64,000 nucleotides of DNA. Source: Salipiger marinus. Lineage in GTDB: Bacteria > Pseudomonadota > Alphaproteobacteria > Rhodobacterales > Rhodobacteraceae. The translations under genes were made by a program, and so were the position numbers. The notes beneath the pieces were generated by a model. The model saw only the letters and a list, made by a program, of their open reading frames with translations, searched no databases and was not told where the DNA came from. The stretch covers positions 1 through 64,000 of the forward strand of contig NZ_FNEJ01000021.1 in the NCBI RefSeq assembly GCF_900100085.1. Direction: 5' to 3'. Shown here one piece after another: positions 23,900-31,834 of the stretch (position 1 is the stretch's first letter; each line of letters begins with the position of its first letter).

Positions 23900-24855
23900 T
23901 GACCCGCCGCATGAAATGGATTCAACTGGGCGTGCTGGCGGCGCTGATCGTGCTGCTGCCGCTGCTCTTCCCCTCTGGCTATTACTACCGGGTCGGCGCG
24001 CTGATCTTCGTCAATGCGCTGTCGGTGGTGGGGCTGGTCATCCTGATCGGCTATGCCGGGCAGATCAGCCTTGGCCATGCGGGCTTTGCCGGGATCGGCG
24101 CCTATGCCTGCGCGCTGGCGCCCGAACATCTGGGCCTGCATCCGGGGCTGGCGGTGCTGCTGGGGGCGGGGATTTCCGGCGTGATGGCGCTGCTGATCGG
24201 GCGGCCCATCCTGCGGCTCAAGGGCTATTACCTTGCCGTGGCGACGCTGGGCTTCGGCATCCTCGTCTCCATGGTGCTGACCAATGAACGCGCGCTGACC
24301 GGGGGGCCGGACGGCATGGTGGTGGCCGATCCGGGCCTGCGCGACCTGCTGCGCGATCTGGGCCTGCGCCTGTCGGGGGGCGAGCTGTGGTATGGCGTGT
24401 CGGGTCTGGTGCTGCTGGTGGGGGCGTGGATCGCGCTGAACCTGCTGGACAGCCCCACGGGCCGGGCCATGCGCGCGCTGCACGGATCCGAGGTGGCGGC
24501 GGCCACGGTGGGCATTGACGTCGCGGCGCAGAAGCTGCGCGCCTTCGTGATCTCGGCGGTCTATGCCTCGGTCGCGGGGTCGCTGCTGGCGCTGCAGAAC
24601 CAGTATGTCACGCCGGATGTCGCAGGCTTCCTGCATTCGGTAGAGATGGTGACCATGGCGGTGCTGGGCGGCGTGGGGTCCGTGCTGGGGGCCACGCTGG
24701 GCGCGGCCATCCTGACGCTGCTGCCGCAGGTGCTGACGGTCTTTGCGGAATATGAACAGCTTGTGCTGGGCGCGGTGATGATCGGCGTGATGATCTTTCT
24801 GCCGCAGGGGCTGCTGCCCTCCATCGCGCGGCGGCTGAGGGGGACCAGCGAATGA
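23899..24855 (+). CDS. ABC transporter permease, LivM type
   Basis: A 318-residue inner-membrane protein, LivM type, with LIGYAGQISLGHAGFAGIGA, RLKGYYLAVATLGFG, GPDGMVV and a C-terminal LGGVGSVLGATLGAAILTLL. The ATG at 23899 overlaps the stop of the LivH-type gene; a GTG one codon earlier is an alternative. Its last bases overlap the ATPase start, so the four transporter core genes are translationally coupled. Confidence 0.93.
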   Translation: MTRRMKWIQLGVLAALIVLLPLLFPSGYYYRVGALIFVNALSVVGLVILIGYAGQISLGHAGFAGIGAYACALAPEHLGLHPGLAVLLGAGISGVMALLIGRPILRLKGYYLAVATLGFGILVSMVLTNERALTGGPDGMVVADPGLRDLLRDLGLRLSGGELWYGVSGLVLLVGAWIALNLLDSPTGRAMRALHGSEVAAATVGIDVAAQKLRAFVISAVYASVAGSLLALQNQYVTPDVAGFLHSVEMVTMAVLGGVGSVLGATLGAAILTLLPQVLTVFAEYEQLVLGAVMIGVMIFLPQGLLPSIARRLRGTSE

Positions 24856-25643
24856 GCCTTCTGGAAGTATCGGGTCTTGGCATCAGCTTCGGCGGGCTCA
24901 GGGCGGTGGAAGATGTCAGCTTTTCGGTCAGCCCCGGAGAGATCGTGTCGGTCATCGGGCCGAACGGCGCGGGCAAGACGACGCTGTTCAACATGATCTC
25001 GGGGATCTACCGGCCCGGGCGCGGATCGGTGCGCCTGAACGGGCAGGACGTGACCGCCACGGCGCCGCATCTGCTGGCGCGCATGGGCCTGTCGCGCACC
25101 TTTCAGAACCTGCAGATCTTTCAGGAGATGACCGTGCTCGACAACGTGCTGGCGGGGTATCACCTGACCGAACGCGGGCCGGTCTGGGCCGATCTGCTGG
25201 CGCTGCCTTCCATGCGGCGGCGCGCGGCAGAGGTGCGGCGCGGCGCGCGGGATCTGCTGGCGCGGGTGCGGCTCGACAAGGCCGCCGAGCAGGAGGCGGG
25301 CAGCCTGTCCTATGGCGCGCTCAAACGGCTGGAGATTGCCCGCGCGCTGGCGCTGGGGCCAAAAATTCTGCTGCTGGACGAACCCGCCGCAGGCTGCAAC
25401 GCCGTGGAGACCGAAGAGATCGACCATCTGATCGCGGAACTGGCGGCCTCGGGCATCGCCATCCTGCTGGTGGAACATGACATGAAGCTGGTGATGCGCA
25501 TTTCCAGCCATATCGTGGTGCTCGACCATGGCCAGAAGATCGCCGAGGGCGATCCTGCCACCGTGTCGCGCAATCCCGCCGTGATCGCCGCCTATCTTGG
25601 CACCGACGCCCCGACGGAGGATCCCGCCCATGCTGACGGTTGA
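24852..25643 (+). CDS. ABC transporter ATP-binding protein, LivG type
   Basis: A 263-residue ATPase with Walker A GPNGAGKTT, Walker B ILLLDEPAAG and the LivG-type switch HDMKLVMRI. The signature is SYGALKRLEIARALA, the usual LivG variation of LSGGQ. It energises the adjacent permeases from the cytoplasmic side. It overlaps the permease gene by four bases upstream and the LivF-type gene by 14 bases downstream. Confidence 0.93.
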   Translation: MSLLEVSGLGISFGGLRAVEDVSFSVSPGEIVSVIGPNGAGKTTLFNMISGIYRPGRGSVRLNGQDVTATAPHLLARMGLSRTFQNLQIFQEMTVLDNVLAGYHLTERGPVWADLLALPSMRRRAAEVRRGARDLLARVRLDKAAEQEAGSLSYGALKRLEIARALALGPKILLLDEPAAGCNAVETEEIDHLIAELAASGIAILLVEHDMKLVMRISSHIVVLDHGQKIAEGDPATVSRNPAVIAAYLGTDAPTEDPAHADG

Positions 25644-26331
25644 AGGCCTGCGGTCGCGTTATGGCCGCATCGAAGTGCTGCACGGTCTGGATCTGGAGGT
25701 GCGCTCGGGCGAGATCGTGACCGTGGTGGGGGCCAATGGCGCGGGCAAGACCACGCTGCTGCGCTGCCTGTCGGGCACGCAGCCCGCAAGCGAGGGCAGC
25801 ATCGTCTTTCGCGGCGAAAATCTGGCCCGCGTGCCGGCCCACCGGCGGCTTGCCCGGGGGCTGGCGCAATCCCCCGAGGGGCGGCAGATCTTCACCAACC
25901 TGTCGGTGGAGGAAAACCTGCGGCTTGGCGCCTTTCTGTACAGCGACGAGCGGGTGGACCGCGACATGGCCGATGCCTTTGCCATGTTCCCCATCCTCAA
26001 GGAAAAGCGCAACCTTGCCGCCGGGGGCCTGTCGGGCGGGCAGCAGCAGATGCTGGCCATCGCCCGCGCGCTGATGGGCCGCCCGCACTGCCTGTTGCTG
26101 GACGAGCCCTCCATGGGGCTGGCCCCGCTGCTGGTGGCGCAGATCTTCGAGGTGGTGCAGTCGCTGCGCGCGCGCGACGTGACCGTGCTGCTGGTGGAAC
26201 AGAACGCCTTTGGCGCGCTGAAGATTGCCGACCGCGGCTATGTGATGGAAACCGGGCAGATCACCATGACCGGCCCTGCTGCGGAACTGATTGCCGATCC
26301 GCGCATCCGCGAAGCCTATCTGGGAGTATGA
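25630..26331 (+). CDS. ABC transporter ATP-binding protein, LivF type
   Basis: A 233-residue ATPase with Walker A GANGAGKTT, signature LSGGQQQMLAIARALM, Walker B LLLDEPSMGLAP and the LivF-type VEQNA switch. It forms a pair with the LivG-type protein. The chosen start ATG 25630 gives the usual MLTVEGLRSRYG N-terminus and lies inside the end of the LivG-type gene. The next gene begins two bases after its stop. Confidence 0.92.
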   Translation: MLTVEGLRSRYGRIEVLHGLDLEVRSGEIVTVVGANGAGKTTLLRCLSGTQPASEGSIVFRGENLARVPAHRRLARGLAQSPEGRQIFTNLSVEENLRLGAFLYSDERVDRDMADAFAMFPILKEKRNLAAGGLSGGQQQMLAIARALMGRPHCLLLDEPSMGLAPLLVAQIFEVVQSLRARDVTVLLVEQNAFGALKIADRGYVMETGQITMTGPAAELIADPRIREAYLGV

Positions 26332-26332
26332 C

Positions 26333-28279
26333 ATGACCCTGCTGACCTGCCGCATCGATGCGGGCATCGCCTGCGTGACGCTGGACAACCCGCCGGTCAA
26401 CGCGCTGTCCGCCGCCGTGCGCCGCGCGCTGTGGGACATGGCCGAAACGCTGGACGCCGATCCGGCGGTGCGCGCGGTGGTGCTGACCTGCGCGGGCCGC
26501 ACCTTCATCGCCGGGGCGGATGTGCGGGAATTCGGCCAGCCCCCGGTGGAGCCGCATCTGCCCGATGTGGTCGCGCGTCTGGAAGGCGCGGCGAAGCCTT
26601 GGGTGGCGGCGATCCACGGCGCGGCGCTGGGGGGCGGGCTGGAGGTGGCGATGGGCTGCCGGTTCCGCGTGGCCGCCCCGACGGCGCGCGTGGGCCTGCC
26701 GGAAGTGACGCTTGGCATCGTGCCCGGTGCGTCGGGCACCGTGCGCACGCCACGGCTGGTGGGCATGGCGGCGGCGGTGGATCTGGTGACCAGCGGCAGG
26801 CACTGGCCCGCCGCCAAAGCGCTGGAGGCCGGGCTGCTTGACGCGGTGCTGGACGGGGACCTGACCGAGGCGGCCATGGGCTTTGCCCGCCGCGCGCTGG
26901 AAAAGGATCTGCCCGATCCCGCCTCGGCCCGCCCGCTGTCGCCCATGCCCGAGGAGTTCTGGACCGAAGCGCGCAAGACGGCTGCGCGGGCCGGACATGC
27001 CGCGCCGCTCGCCGCGCTCGACTGTCTGCGCTGTGCGTCCGAGGCGCCCTTTGCCGAGGCCATGGCCAAGGAGCGCGAGACCTTTCTGGCCCTGCGCCCC
27101 ACCCCCGAGGCGCAGGCGCTGCGCCATGTGTTCTTTGCCGAACGCGCCGCGCCGCGTCCTGCCGCGCTGAAGGAGGTCGCCCCGCGCGCCCTGCAGCGCG
27201 TGGGCGTGATCGGCGGCGGCACGATGGGCGCGGGCATCGCCGCCGCTTGCCGCGAGGCGGGGCTGGAGGTGGTGCTGATCGAACGCGACGACGCGGCCTT
27301 GGCGCGCGGGCTGGCGGCGGTTGAGGCGATCTTTGACGGGGCCATGGCGCGGGGCAAGCTGTCGCAGGCGGACCGTGCCGCGCGCAGCGACGGGCTGAGC
27401 GGCAGCACCGGGTATGACAGGCTGGCAGAGGCCGATCTGGTGATCGAGGCGGTGTTCGAGGATGCCGCCGTAAAACGCGCGGTCTTTGCCGAACTGGGCC
27501 GCCATTGCCGCGCCGATGCGGTGCTGGCCACCAACACCTCTTATCTTGATCCGCGCGGCCTGACCGAAGGCGTGCCGCATCCCGAGCGGATGCTTGGCCT
27601 GCATTTCTTCAGCCCCGCCCATGTGATGAAGCTGCTGGAAATCGTGCCGCTGCCCGATACCGCGCCCGAGGTGCTGGCCACCGGTTTTGCGCTGGCGCGG
27701 GCCTTGGGCAAGATGCCGGTTCAGGCGGGGATCTGCGAAGGCTTCATCGGCAACCGCATCCTGAAACGCACCCGCGCCGAGGCGGAGCAGCTGGTGCGGC
27801 GCGGCGTGCCGCTGGCGCAGGTGGATGCGGCGATGCGCGCCTATGGCTTCCGCATGGGCCCGTTCGAGGCGCAGGATCTGGGCGGGCTCGACATCGCCTA
27901 TCTGCAGCGCGAAGGCGCCCGGGCCGATGGGCAGGACGTGCCCGAAACCTTGGGCGATCTGCTGGTGCGGGCCGGGCGCAAGGGCCAGAAGACCGGCGGC
28001 GGCTGGTATGACTATGCCGAAGGCGACCGCCGCCCGCAGGTTTCGCCCACGGTGGAGGCGCTGCTGGCGCCGCATGTCGCCGCTGCCGATCCGCTGCCCC
28101 CCGAGGCGATTGCCGCAGCGCTGGTGGGCGCCATGGCCGCCGAAGGGCAGGCGCTGCTGGCGGAGGGCATCGCGCAGGCGCCCGCCGACATCGATCTGGT
28201 GAAGATCCACGGCTACGGCTTTCCGCGCTGGAAGGGCGGGCCGATGTTCGCCGCCGCTCTGGAGATGCCGTCTATCTGA
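26333..28279 (+). CDS. FadJ-type bifunctional enoyl-CoA hydratase / 3-hydroxyacyl-CoA dehydrogenase
   Basis: A 648-residue fusion. The N-terminal crotonase half has RTFIAGADVREFGQP, GAALGGGLEVAMGCRF and PEVTLGIVPGASGT; the C-terminal half has the NAD motif GVIGGGTMGAGIA, TNTSYLD, GLHFFSPAHVMKLLEIV and GFIGNRI. It is likely to carry out the hydratase (PaaF) and dehydrogenase (PaaH) steps after PaaZ, since no separate paaF or paaH is seen in the island. It starts two bases after the LivF-type gene. General fatty-acid or branched-chain acid oxidation is an alternative role. Confidence 0.9.
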   Translation: MTLLTCRIDAGIACVTLDNPPVNALSAAVRRALWDMAETLDADPAVRAVVLTCAGRTFIAGADVREFGQPPVEPHLPDVVARLEGAAKPWVAAIHGAALGGGLEVAMGCRFRVAAPTARVGLPEVTLGIVPGASGTVRTPRLVGMAAAVDLVTSGRHWPAAKALEAGLLDAVLDGDLTEAAMGFARRALEKDLPDPASARPLSPMPEEFWTEARKTAARAGHAAPLAALDCLRCASEAPFAEAMAKERETFLALRPTPEAQALRHVFFAERAAPRPAALKEVAPRALQRVGVIGGGTMGAGIAAACREAGLEVVLIERDDAALARGLAAVEAIFDGAMARGKLSQADRAARSDGLSGSTGYDRLAEADLVIEAVFEDAAVKRAVFAELGRHCRADAVLATNTSYLDPRGLTEGVPHPERMLGLHFFSPAHVMKLLEIVPLPDTAPEVLATGFALARALGKMPVQAGICEGFIGNRILKRTRAEAEQLVRRGVPLAQVDAAMRAYGFRMGPFEAQDLGGLDIAYLQREGARADGQDVPETLGDLLVRAGRKGQKTGGGWYDYAEGDRRPQVSPTVEALLAPHVAAADPLPPEAIAAALVGAMAAEGQALLAEGIAQAPADIDLVKIHGYGFPRWKGGPMFAAALEMPSI

Positions 28280-28306
28280 AACTTGCTTTCAGCAACGAAA
28301 GCAGAG

Positions 28307-28334
28307 TTGACGCAAAGGTGATATACCATATACC
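28307..28334 (+). promoter_or_regulatory. Promoter with tandem ATATACC repeats before the GntR-dehydrogenase gene
   Basis: TTGACG at 28307-28312 and TATACC at 28329-28334 with a 16-base spacer look like a sigma-70-type promoter, 24 bases before the start codon. The -10 overlaps the second of two head-to-tail ATATACC repeats (28321-28327 and 28328-28334). The repeats are a natural candidate operator for autoregulation by the GntR domain of the product. Confidence 0.5.
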
Positions 28335-28357
28335 GTCCTCCCGGAGTGGAGGATTTT

Positions 28358-30109
28358 ATGACCGCAGATTTGCAGACCCCGCGCGAGGCGGCACCGAAAC
28401 TGTCTGACCACGCGCGCGACGTGATCCGGGACCGGATCATCGAAGGTGATCTGCCCATGGGCGCCGTGCTGCGGGAATCCGAACTGGCGGCCCTGCTGGG
28501 CATGTCGAAAATCCCGGTGCGCGAGGCGCTGGTGCAGCTGGAATGCGAAGGCATGATCCAGATGTCGCCCAACCGCAGCCACAAGGTGTTCGACATGACC
28601 TCGGATGACATCCGGGACTTGGGCGAACTGCGCGAGATGCTGGAATCCGAGGCACTGCGGCTGGCCCTGCAGCGCGACCCCGAGGCGCTTGCCGCCGCGC
28701 TGCGGGCCGTGGTCGACCAGATGCGCGAGGCCTTGGCGGCGCAGGACGGGCGCAGCTACAAGCTGCTGGACAACGCCTTTCATCACGCGATCTTTGCGCA
28801 ATGCGGCAATGTCTATCTGGAAAAGACGCATCACATGCTGTCCTTCCGGATTCAGGCGCTGCGCAACCGGCTGAGCCGGGACATGGCGCTGAACGACCGC
28901 TCGCTGGGCGAACATGCCGCCCTGACCGATCTGGTTGCCGCCATGGATCTGGAGGCGGCGCTGGATCTGATGCGCAGCCATATCCGCGACACCACGCAGA
29001 ACTATCTGGCGCAGGCGCTGTCCGCCGTGCCTGCGGCACAGCGCCCGCCCGCCCGGGTGATGCTGGCCGAGATGGAGCGGTTCGCCGATGCCGCCATGCT
29101 GGCCGCAGGCTGCGACGACGCGACCCGCGCCGCCGTGATCCGCGCGCTGAGCCATGCCTCGATCCACGGGGTCGATACCCACGGCTACCGGCTGCTGCCG
29201 CATTACCTTGAAGGGTTTGTCGGGGGCCGTCTGGTGGCGCGCCCCTCGGTGACATGGGAGCAGGGCGCCCCCGGGGCGGCGGTGCTGGATGGCGGCGACG
29301 GCCACGGTGCGCGGGCCACCTATGCGGCGGTGGATCTGGCGGTCGAGATGGCGCGCAGCAGCGGCACCGGCGCCGTGGCGATCCGCGCCAGTTCGCATTT
29401 CGGCGCGGCGGGCGCCTATGCCAAGGCGGTGGCCGAGGCGGGGATGCTGGGCTTCTGCTTCTGCAATTCCGACAGTTTCGTGCGCCTGCAGGGCGGGGCC
29501 GAGAAATTCCACGGCACCAATCCCATCGCCATGGCGGGGCCTGCGGGCGAGGGGCAGGATCCGTGGTTGTTCGACATGGCGACCAGCGCCATTCCGTTCA
29601 ACAAGGTGCAGCTCAGCCGCGCGCTGGGGATCCCGCTGCCGCCCGACACCGCGTCGAACGGGCAGGGGGTCAACACCACCGACCCTGACGAGGCCGCGAT
29701 GCTGGCGCCGCTGGGGGGCGAGTTCGGCTACAAGGGCGCGGGGCTGGCGGGGATTTCCGAAATCCTCAGCACCGCGCTGTCGGGCGCGCCGCTCAGCTTC
29801 GAGCTGCCGCCGATGATTTCCGAGGACATGGCGACACCCCGGGGGCTGGGCGCCTTCGTGCTGGCGCTTGACCCAGCGGCCTTTGCCGGGCTTGATATCT
29901 TTACCGGAACGCTCAGGCGCTACCGGGACGCCATTCGCGGCTCTGCCACCACCGCAGGAGGAACGGTGATGGCAGCAGGGGATCGCGAATGGTCCGAAGG
30001 CAGGCGGCGCCGGATGTCCGGTCTGCTGCTTGACCAGACGGCGGTGGAGGCGCTGACGCGCTTCGCCGGGGAGAAGGGGATCGCACCGCTGGAGGTGCTG
30101 ACCCGCTAG
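28358..30109 (+). CDS. GntR (FCD) regulator fused to an Ldh_2-family (malate/L-lactate/sulfolactate-type) dehydrogenase
   Basis: One uninterrupted frame encodes 583 residues. Residues 1 to about 80 are a GntR winged helix (LRESELAALLGMSKIPVREA); about 85-215 an FCD effector domain with the metal-binding pattern D-x3-H (DNAFHHAIF), GEHAAL and MRSHI; about 230-583 a complete Ldh_2 dehydrogenase with GVDTHGYRLLPHYL, RASSHFGAAGAYA, GTNPIAMAG, DMATSAIPFNK and GYKGAGLAG. Each half is of normal length. Ldh_2 enzymes reduce or oxidise 2-oxo/2-hydroxy acids with NAD(P). Start ATG 28358 follows GGAGTGGAGG. It heads a TRAP-transporter operon, so it may sense and process the imported acid. Confidence 0.85.
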   Translation: MTADLQTPREAAPKLSDHARDVIRDRIIEGDLPMGAVLRESELAALLGMSKIPVREALVQLECEGMIQMSPNRSHKVFDMTSDDIRDLGELREMLESEALRLALQRDPEALAAALRAVVDQMREALAAQDGRSYKLLDNAFHHAIFAQCGNVYLEKTHHMLSFRIQALRNRLSRDMALNDRSLGEHAALTDLVAAMDLEAALDLMRSHIRDTTQNYLAQALSAVPAAQRPPARVMLAEMERFADAAMLAAGCDDATRAAVIRALSHASIHGVDTHGYRLLPHYLEGFVGGRLVARPSVTWEQGAPGAAVLDGGDGHGARATYAAVDLAVEMARSSGTGAVAIRASSHFGAAGAYAKAVAEAGMLGFCFCNSDSFVRLQGGAEKFHGTNPIAMAGPAGEGQDPWLFDMATSAIPFNKVQLSRALGIPLPPDTASNGQGVNTTDPDEAAMLAPLGGEFGYKGAGLAGISEILSTALSGAPLSFELPPMISEDMATPRGLGAFVLALDPAAFAGLDIFTGTLRRYRDAIRGSATTAGGTVMAAGDREWSEGRRRRMSGLLLDQTAVEALTRFAGEKGIAPLEVLTR

Positions 30110-30138
30110 ACCACAGGTTACATCAGGGAGGAGAACAG

Positions 30139-31128
30139 ATGAACCGGATTACAAAGGCCGCCGCACTGGCCACCACGGCGGGGCTGGCGCTTGGCGCAGC
30201 GCTGCCCGCATCCGCACAGCAGGCCGAGCGCGTGCTGAAATGGGCGCATGTCTACGAGGCGAACGAACCCTATCACACCTGCGCCGTCGCCGCGAATGAC
30301 GCGCTGATGGCCGCCACCGACAACCGGCTGGGCGTCGAGGTCTTCCCGGCGTCCTCGCTGGGCAAGGAAACCGACATCAACGAAGGCCTGAGCCTTGGCA
30401 CGGTGGACATCATCTATACCGGCCAGCTGTTTGCGGGCCGGGCTTACGGTCCCATCGCCATCGGCGGCGCGCCCTTCATGTTCCGCGATTACGCGCATTG
30501 GGATGCCTACCGCAATTCCGACCTGTTTGGGGAACTGTCGCTGGGCTATAACGAGGCCACGGGCAACCACATCACCTCCATGACCTATTACGGCGAACGC
30601 CACGTGACGGCCAACAAGCCGATCGTGACCCCCGCCGACATGGAAGGGCTGAAGATCCGCGTGCCCAATGCCACGCTTTACATGATGTTCCCCGAAGCCA
30701 CCGGCGCCAACCCCACCCCCATCGCCTTTGCCGAGGTCTATCTTGCGCTGCAGCAGGGCACGGTGGATGCGCAGGAAAACCCGCTGCCCACCATTCAGGC
30801 CAAGAAGTTCTATGAGGTGCAGTCCGACATCTCGCTGACCGGGCACATCACCGACGCGCTGCTGACCATCGTCGGCGGCCCGGCATGGGACAGCCTTGGC
30901 GAGGAAGATCACGCGGCGCTGGAGCAGGTTCTGGACGAGGCGGCAGTCTGCGCCACCGACCAGATCATCAAGGCCGAAGAAGACCTCAAGGCGTGGTTCG
31001 CCGACGAGGGCGTGACCGTCAACGAAGTGGATCGCGGCCCGTTCATCGAAGCGGTGCAGGCGGTGCATAACGGCGACATGGCAAGCTGGGATCAGGAAAC
31101 CTACGACCGGCTGCAGGCCATCGAGTAA
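30139..31128 (+). CDS. dctP: TRAP transporter substrate-binding protein, DctP family
   Basis: A 329-residue periplasmic binding protein with a Sec signal (MNRITKAAALATTAGLALGA, cleavage after ASA). The DctP core shows GLKIRVPNATLYM with the carboxylate-binding Arg, ANPTPIAFAEVYLALQQGTV and DAQENPLPTI. These proteins bind organic acids such as C4-dicarboxylates, sugar acids or sialic acid. It is 29 bases after the GntR-dehydrogenase gene and followed by the two membrane genes. The ligand is unknown; the neighbouring 2-hydroxyacid-type dehydrogenase and FAH hydrolase suggest a sugar acid or 2-keto acid. Confidence 0.92.
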   Translation: MNRITKAAALATTAGLALGAALPASAQQAERVLKWAHVYEANEPYHTCAVAANDALMAATDNRLGVEVFPASSLGKETDINEGLSLGTVDIIYTGQLFAGRAYGPIAIGGAPFMFRDYAHWDAYRNSDLFGELSLGYNEATGNHITSMTYYGERHVTANKPIVTPADMEGLKIRVPNATLYMMFPEATGANPTPIAFAEVYLALQQGTVDAQENPLPTIQAKKFYEVQSDISLTGHITDALLTIVGGPAWDSLGEEDHAALEQVLDEAAVCATDQIIKAEEDLKAWFADEGVTVNEVDRGPFIEAVQAVHNGDMASWDQETYDRLQAIE

Positions 31129-31157
31129 CGCTCCGGCCTGACCCAAGATCCGCACAA

Positions 31158-31207
31158 GCGCAGTGGCGGGGGCCTTCGGGCCTCTGCCCTGCCGCCTGTG
31201 CCTGCGC
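31158..31207 (+). other. Long imperfect stem-loop between dctP and dctQ
   Basis: GCGCAG (31158-31163) pairs with CTGCGC (31202-31207), GGCGG with CCGCC, and the tip GGCC-TTCG-GGCC (31171-31182) has a stable UUCG tetraloop. The structure fills most of the dctP-dctQ gap. It probably protects the dctP message so that more binding protein than membrane subunits is made, or causes partial termination. Confidence 0.45.
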
Positions 31208-31236
31208 TTCCGCCTCTGCCACGAAAGGCTTTCCTC

Positions 31237-31827
31237 ATGACTGACGACACAGATCCGCGCCGGTCCGGCCCGCCGCCGGGGGATCACAGCCTGCAGATTT
31301 CCGATCTCGACAGTCAGGAGATCGACCTGTCGGATCTGCGCTGGCAGGACGGGCTGGTGCTGGCGATCTTCTGGATCCTCGCGCTGGTGGTGTTCCTGCA
31401 GTTCTTCACCCGCTACGTGCTGAATGACAGCCTTGGCTGGACCGAGGAAATCGCCCGCTACCTGCTGATCGGCGTGACCTTTGCCGGGTCGGTGATGGCG
31501 GCGCGCAAGAACTGCCATATCGCGGTGGAATTCCTGTATCGCTGGGTGCCGCGTCCGCTGCGCCGGGTGATGCAGACGGTGATCGACCTGATCACCACCG
31601 GCTTTTTTGCCGCCCTTGCCGGGCTGTCGGTGCAGCTGGCCGGACGGACCGGGCAGATGATGGTGTCCATCGATGTGCCGAAGTCCTGGGTCTACTGGTT
31701 TGTTGCCGCCTGTTTCGCCGCGATGGCGGTGCATGCCGCGATCAACATGTGGCGCCACCTGTCAAGCGGCACCAGCCGCCTGATCGATCCCGAGCTTCAT
31801 GCGGACGATGTCCGCGCCATCGACTGA
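31237..31827 (+). CDS. dctQ: TRAP transporter small membrane subunit DctQ
   Basis: A 196-residue protein with a polar N-terminal tail of about 45 residues and four membrane segments of the DctQ family (FWILALVVFLQFFTRYV, LGWTEEIARYLLIGVTFAGS, the conserved KNCHIAVEFLY). It joins the binding protein to the DctM permease. ATG 31237 lies 10 bases after AAAGG. Its stop is seven bases before the dctM start. Confidence 0.88.
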   Translation: MTDDTDPRRSGPPPGDHSLQISDLDSQEIDLSDLRWQDGLVLAIFWILALVVFLQFFTRYVLNDSLGWTEEIARYLLIGVTFAGSVMAARKNCHIAVEFLYRWVPRPLRRVMQTVIDLITTGFFAALAGLSVQLAGRTGQMMVSIDVPKSWVYWFVAACFAAMAVHAAINMWRHLSSGTSRLIDPELHADDVRAID

Positions 31828-31834
31828 GGACGTC

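Noticed and set aside
25321-28210. Two long minus-strand open frames opposite the transporter ATPases and the FadJ-type gene
   Set aside because: Low-complexity Ser/Ala/Arg or His/Arg/Gln composition typical of antisense frames in GC-rich genes.
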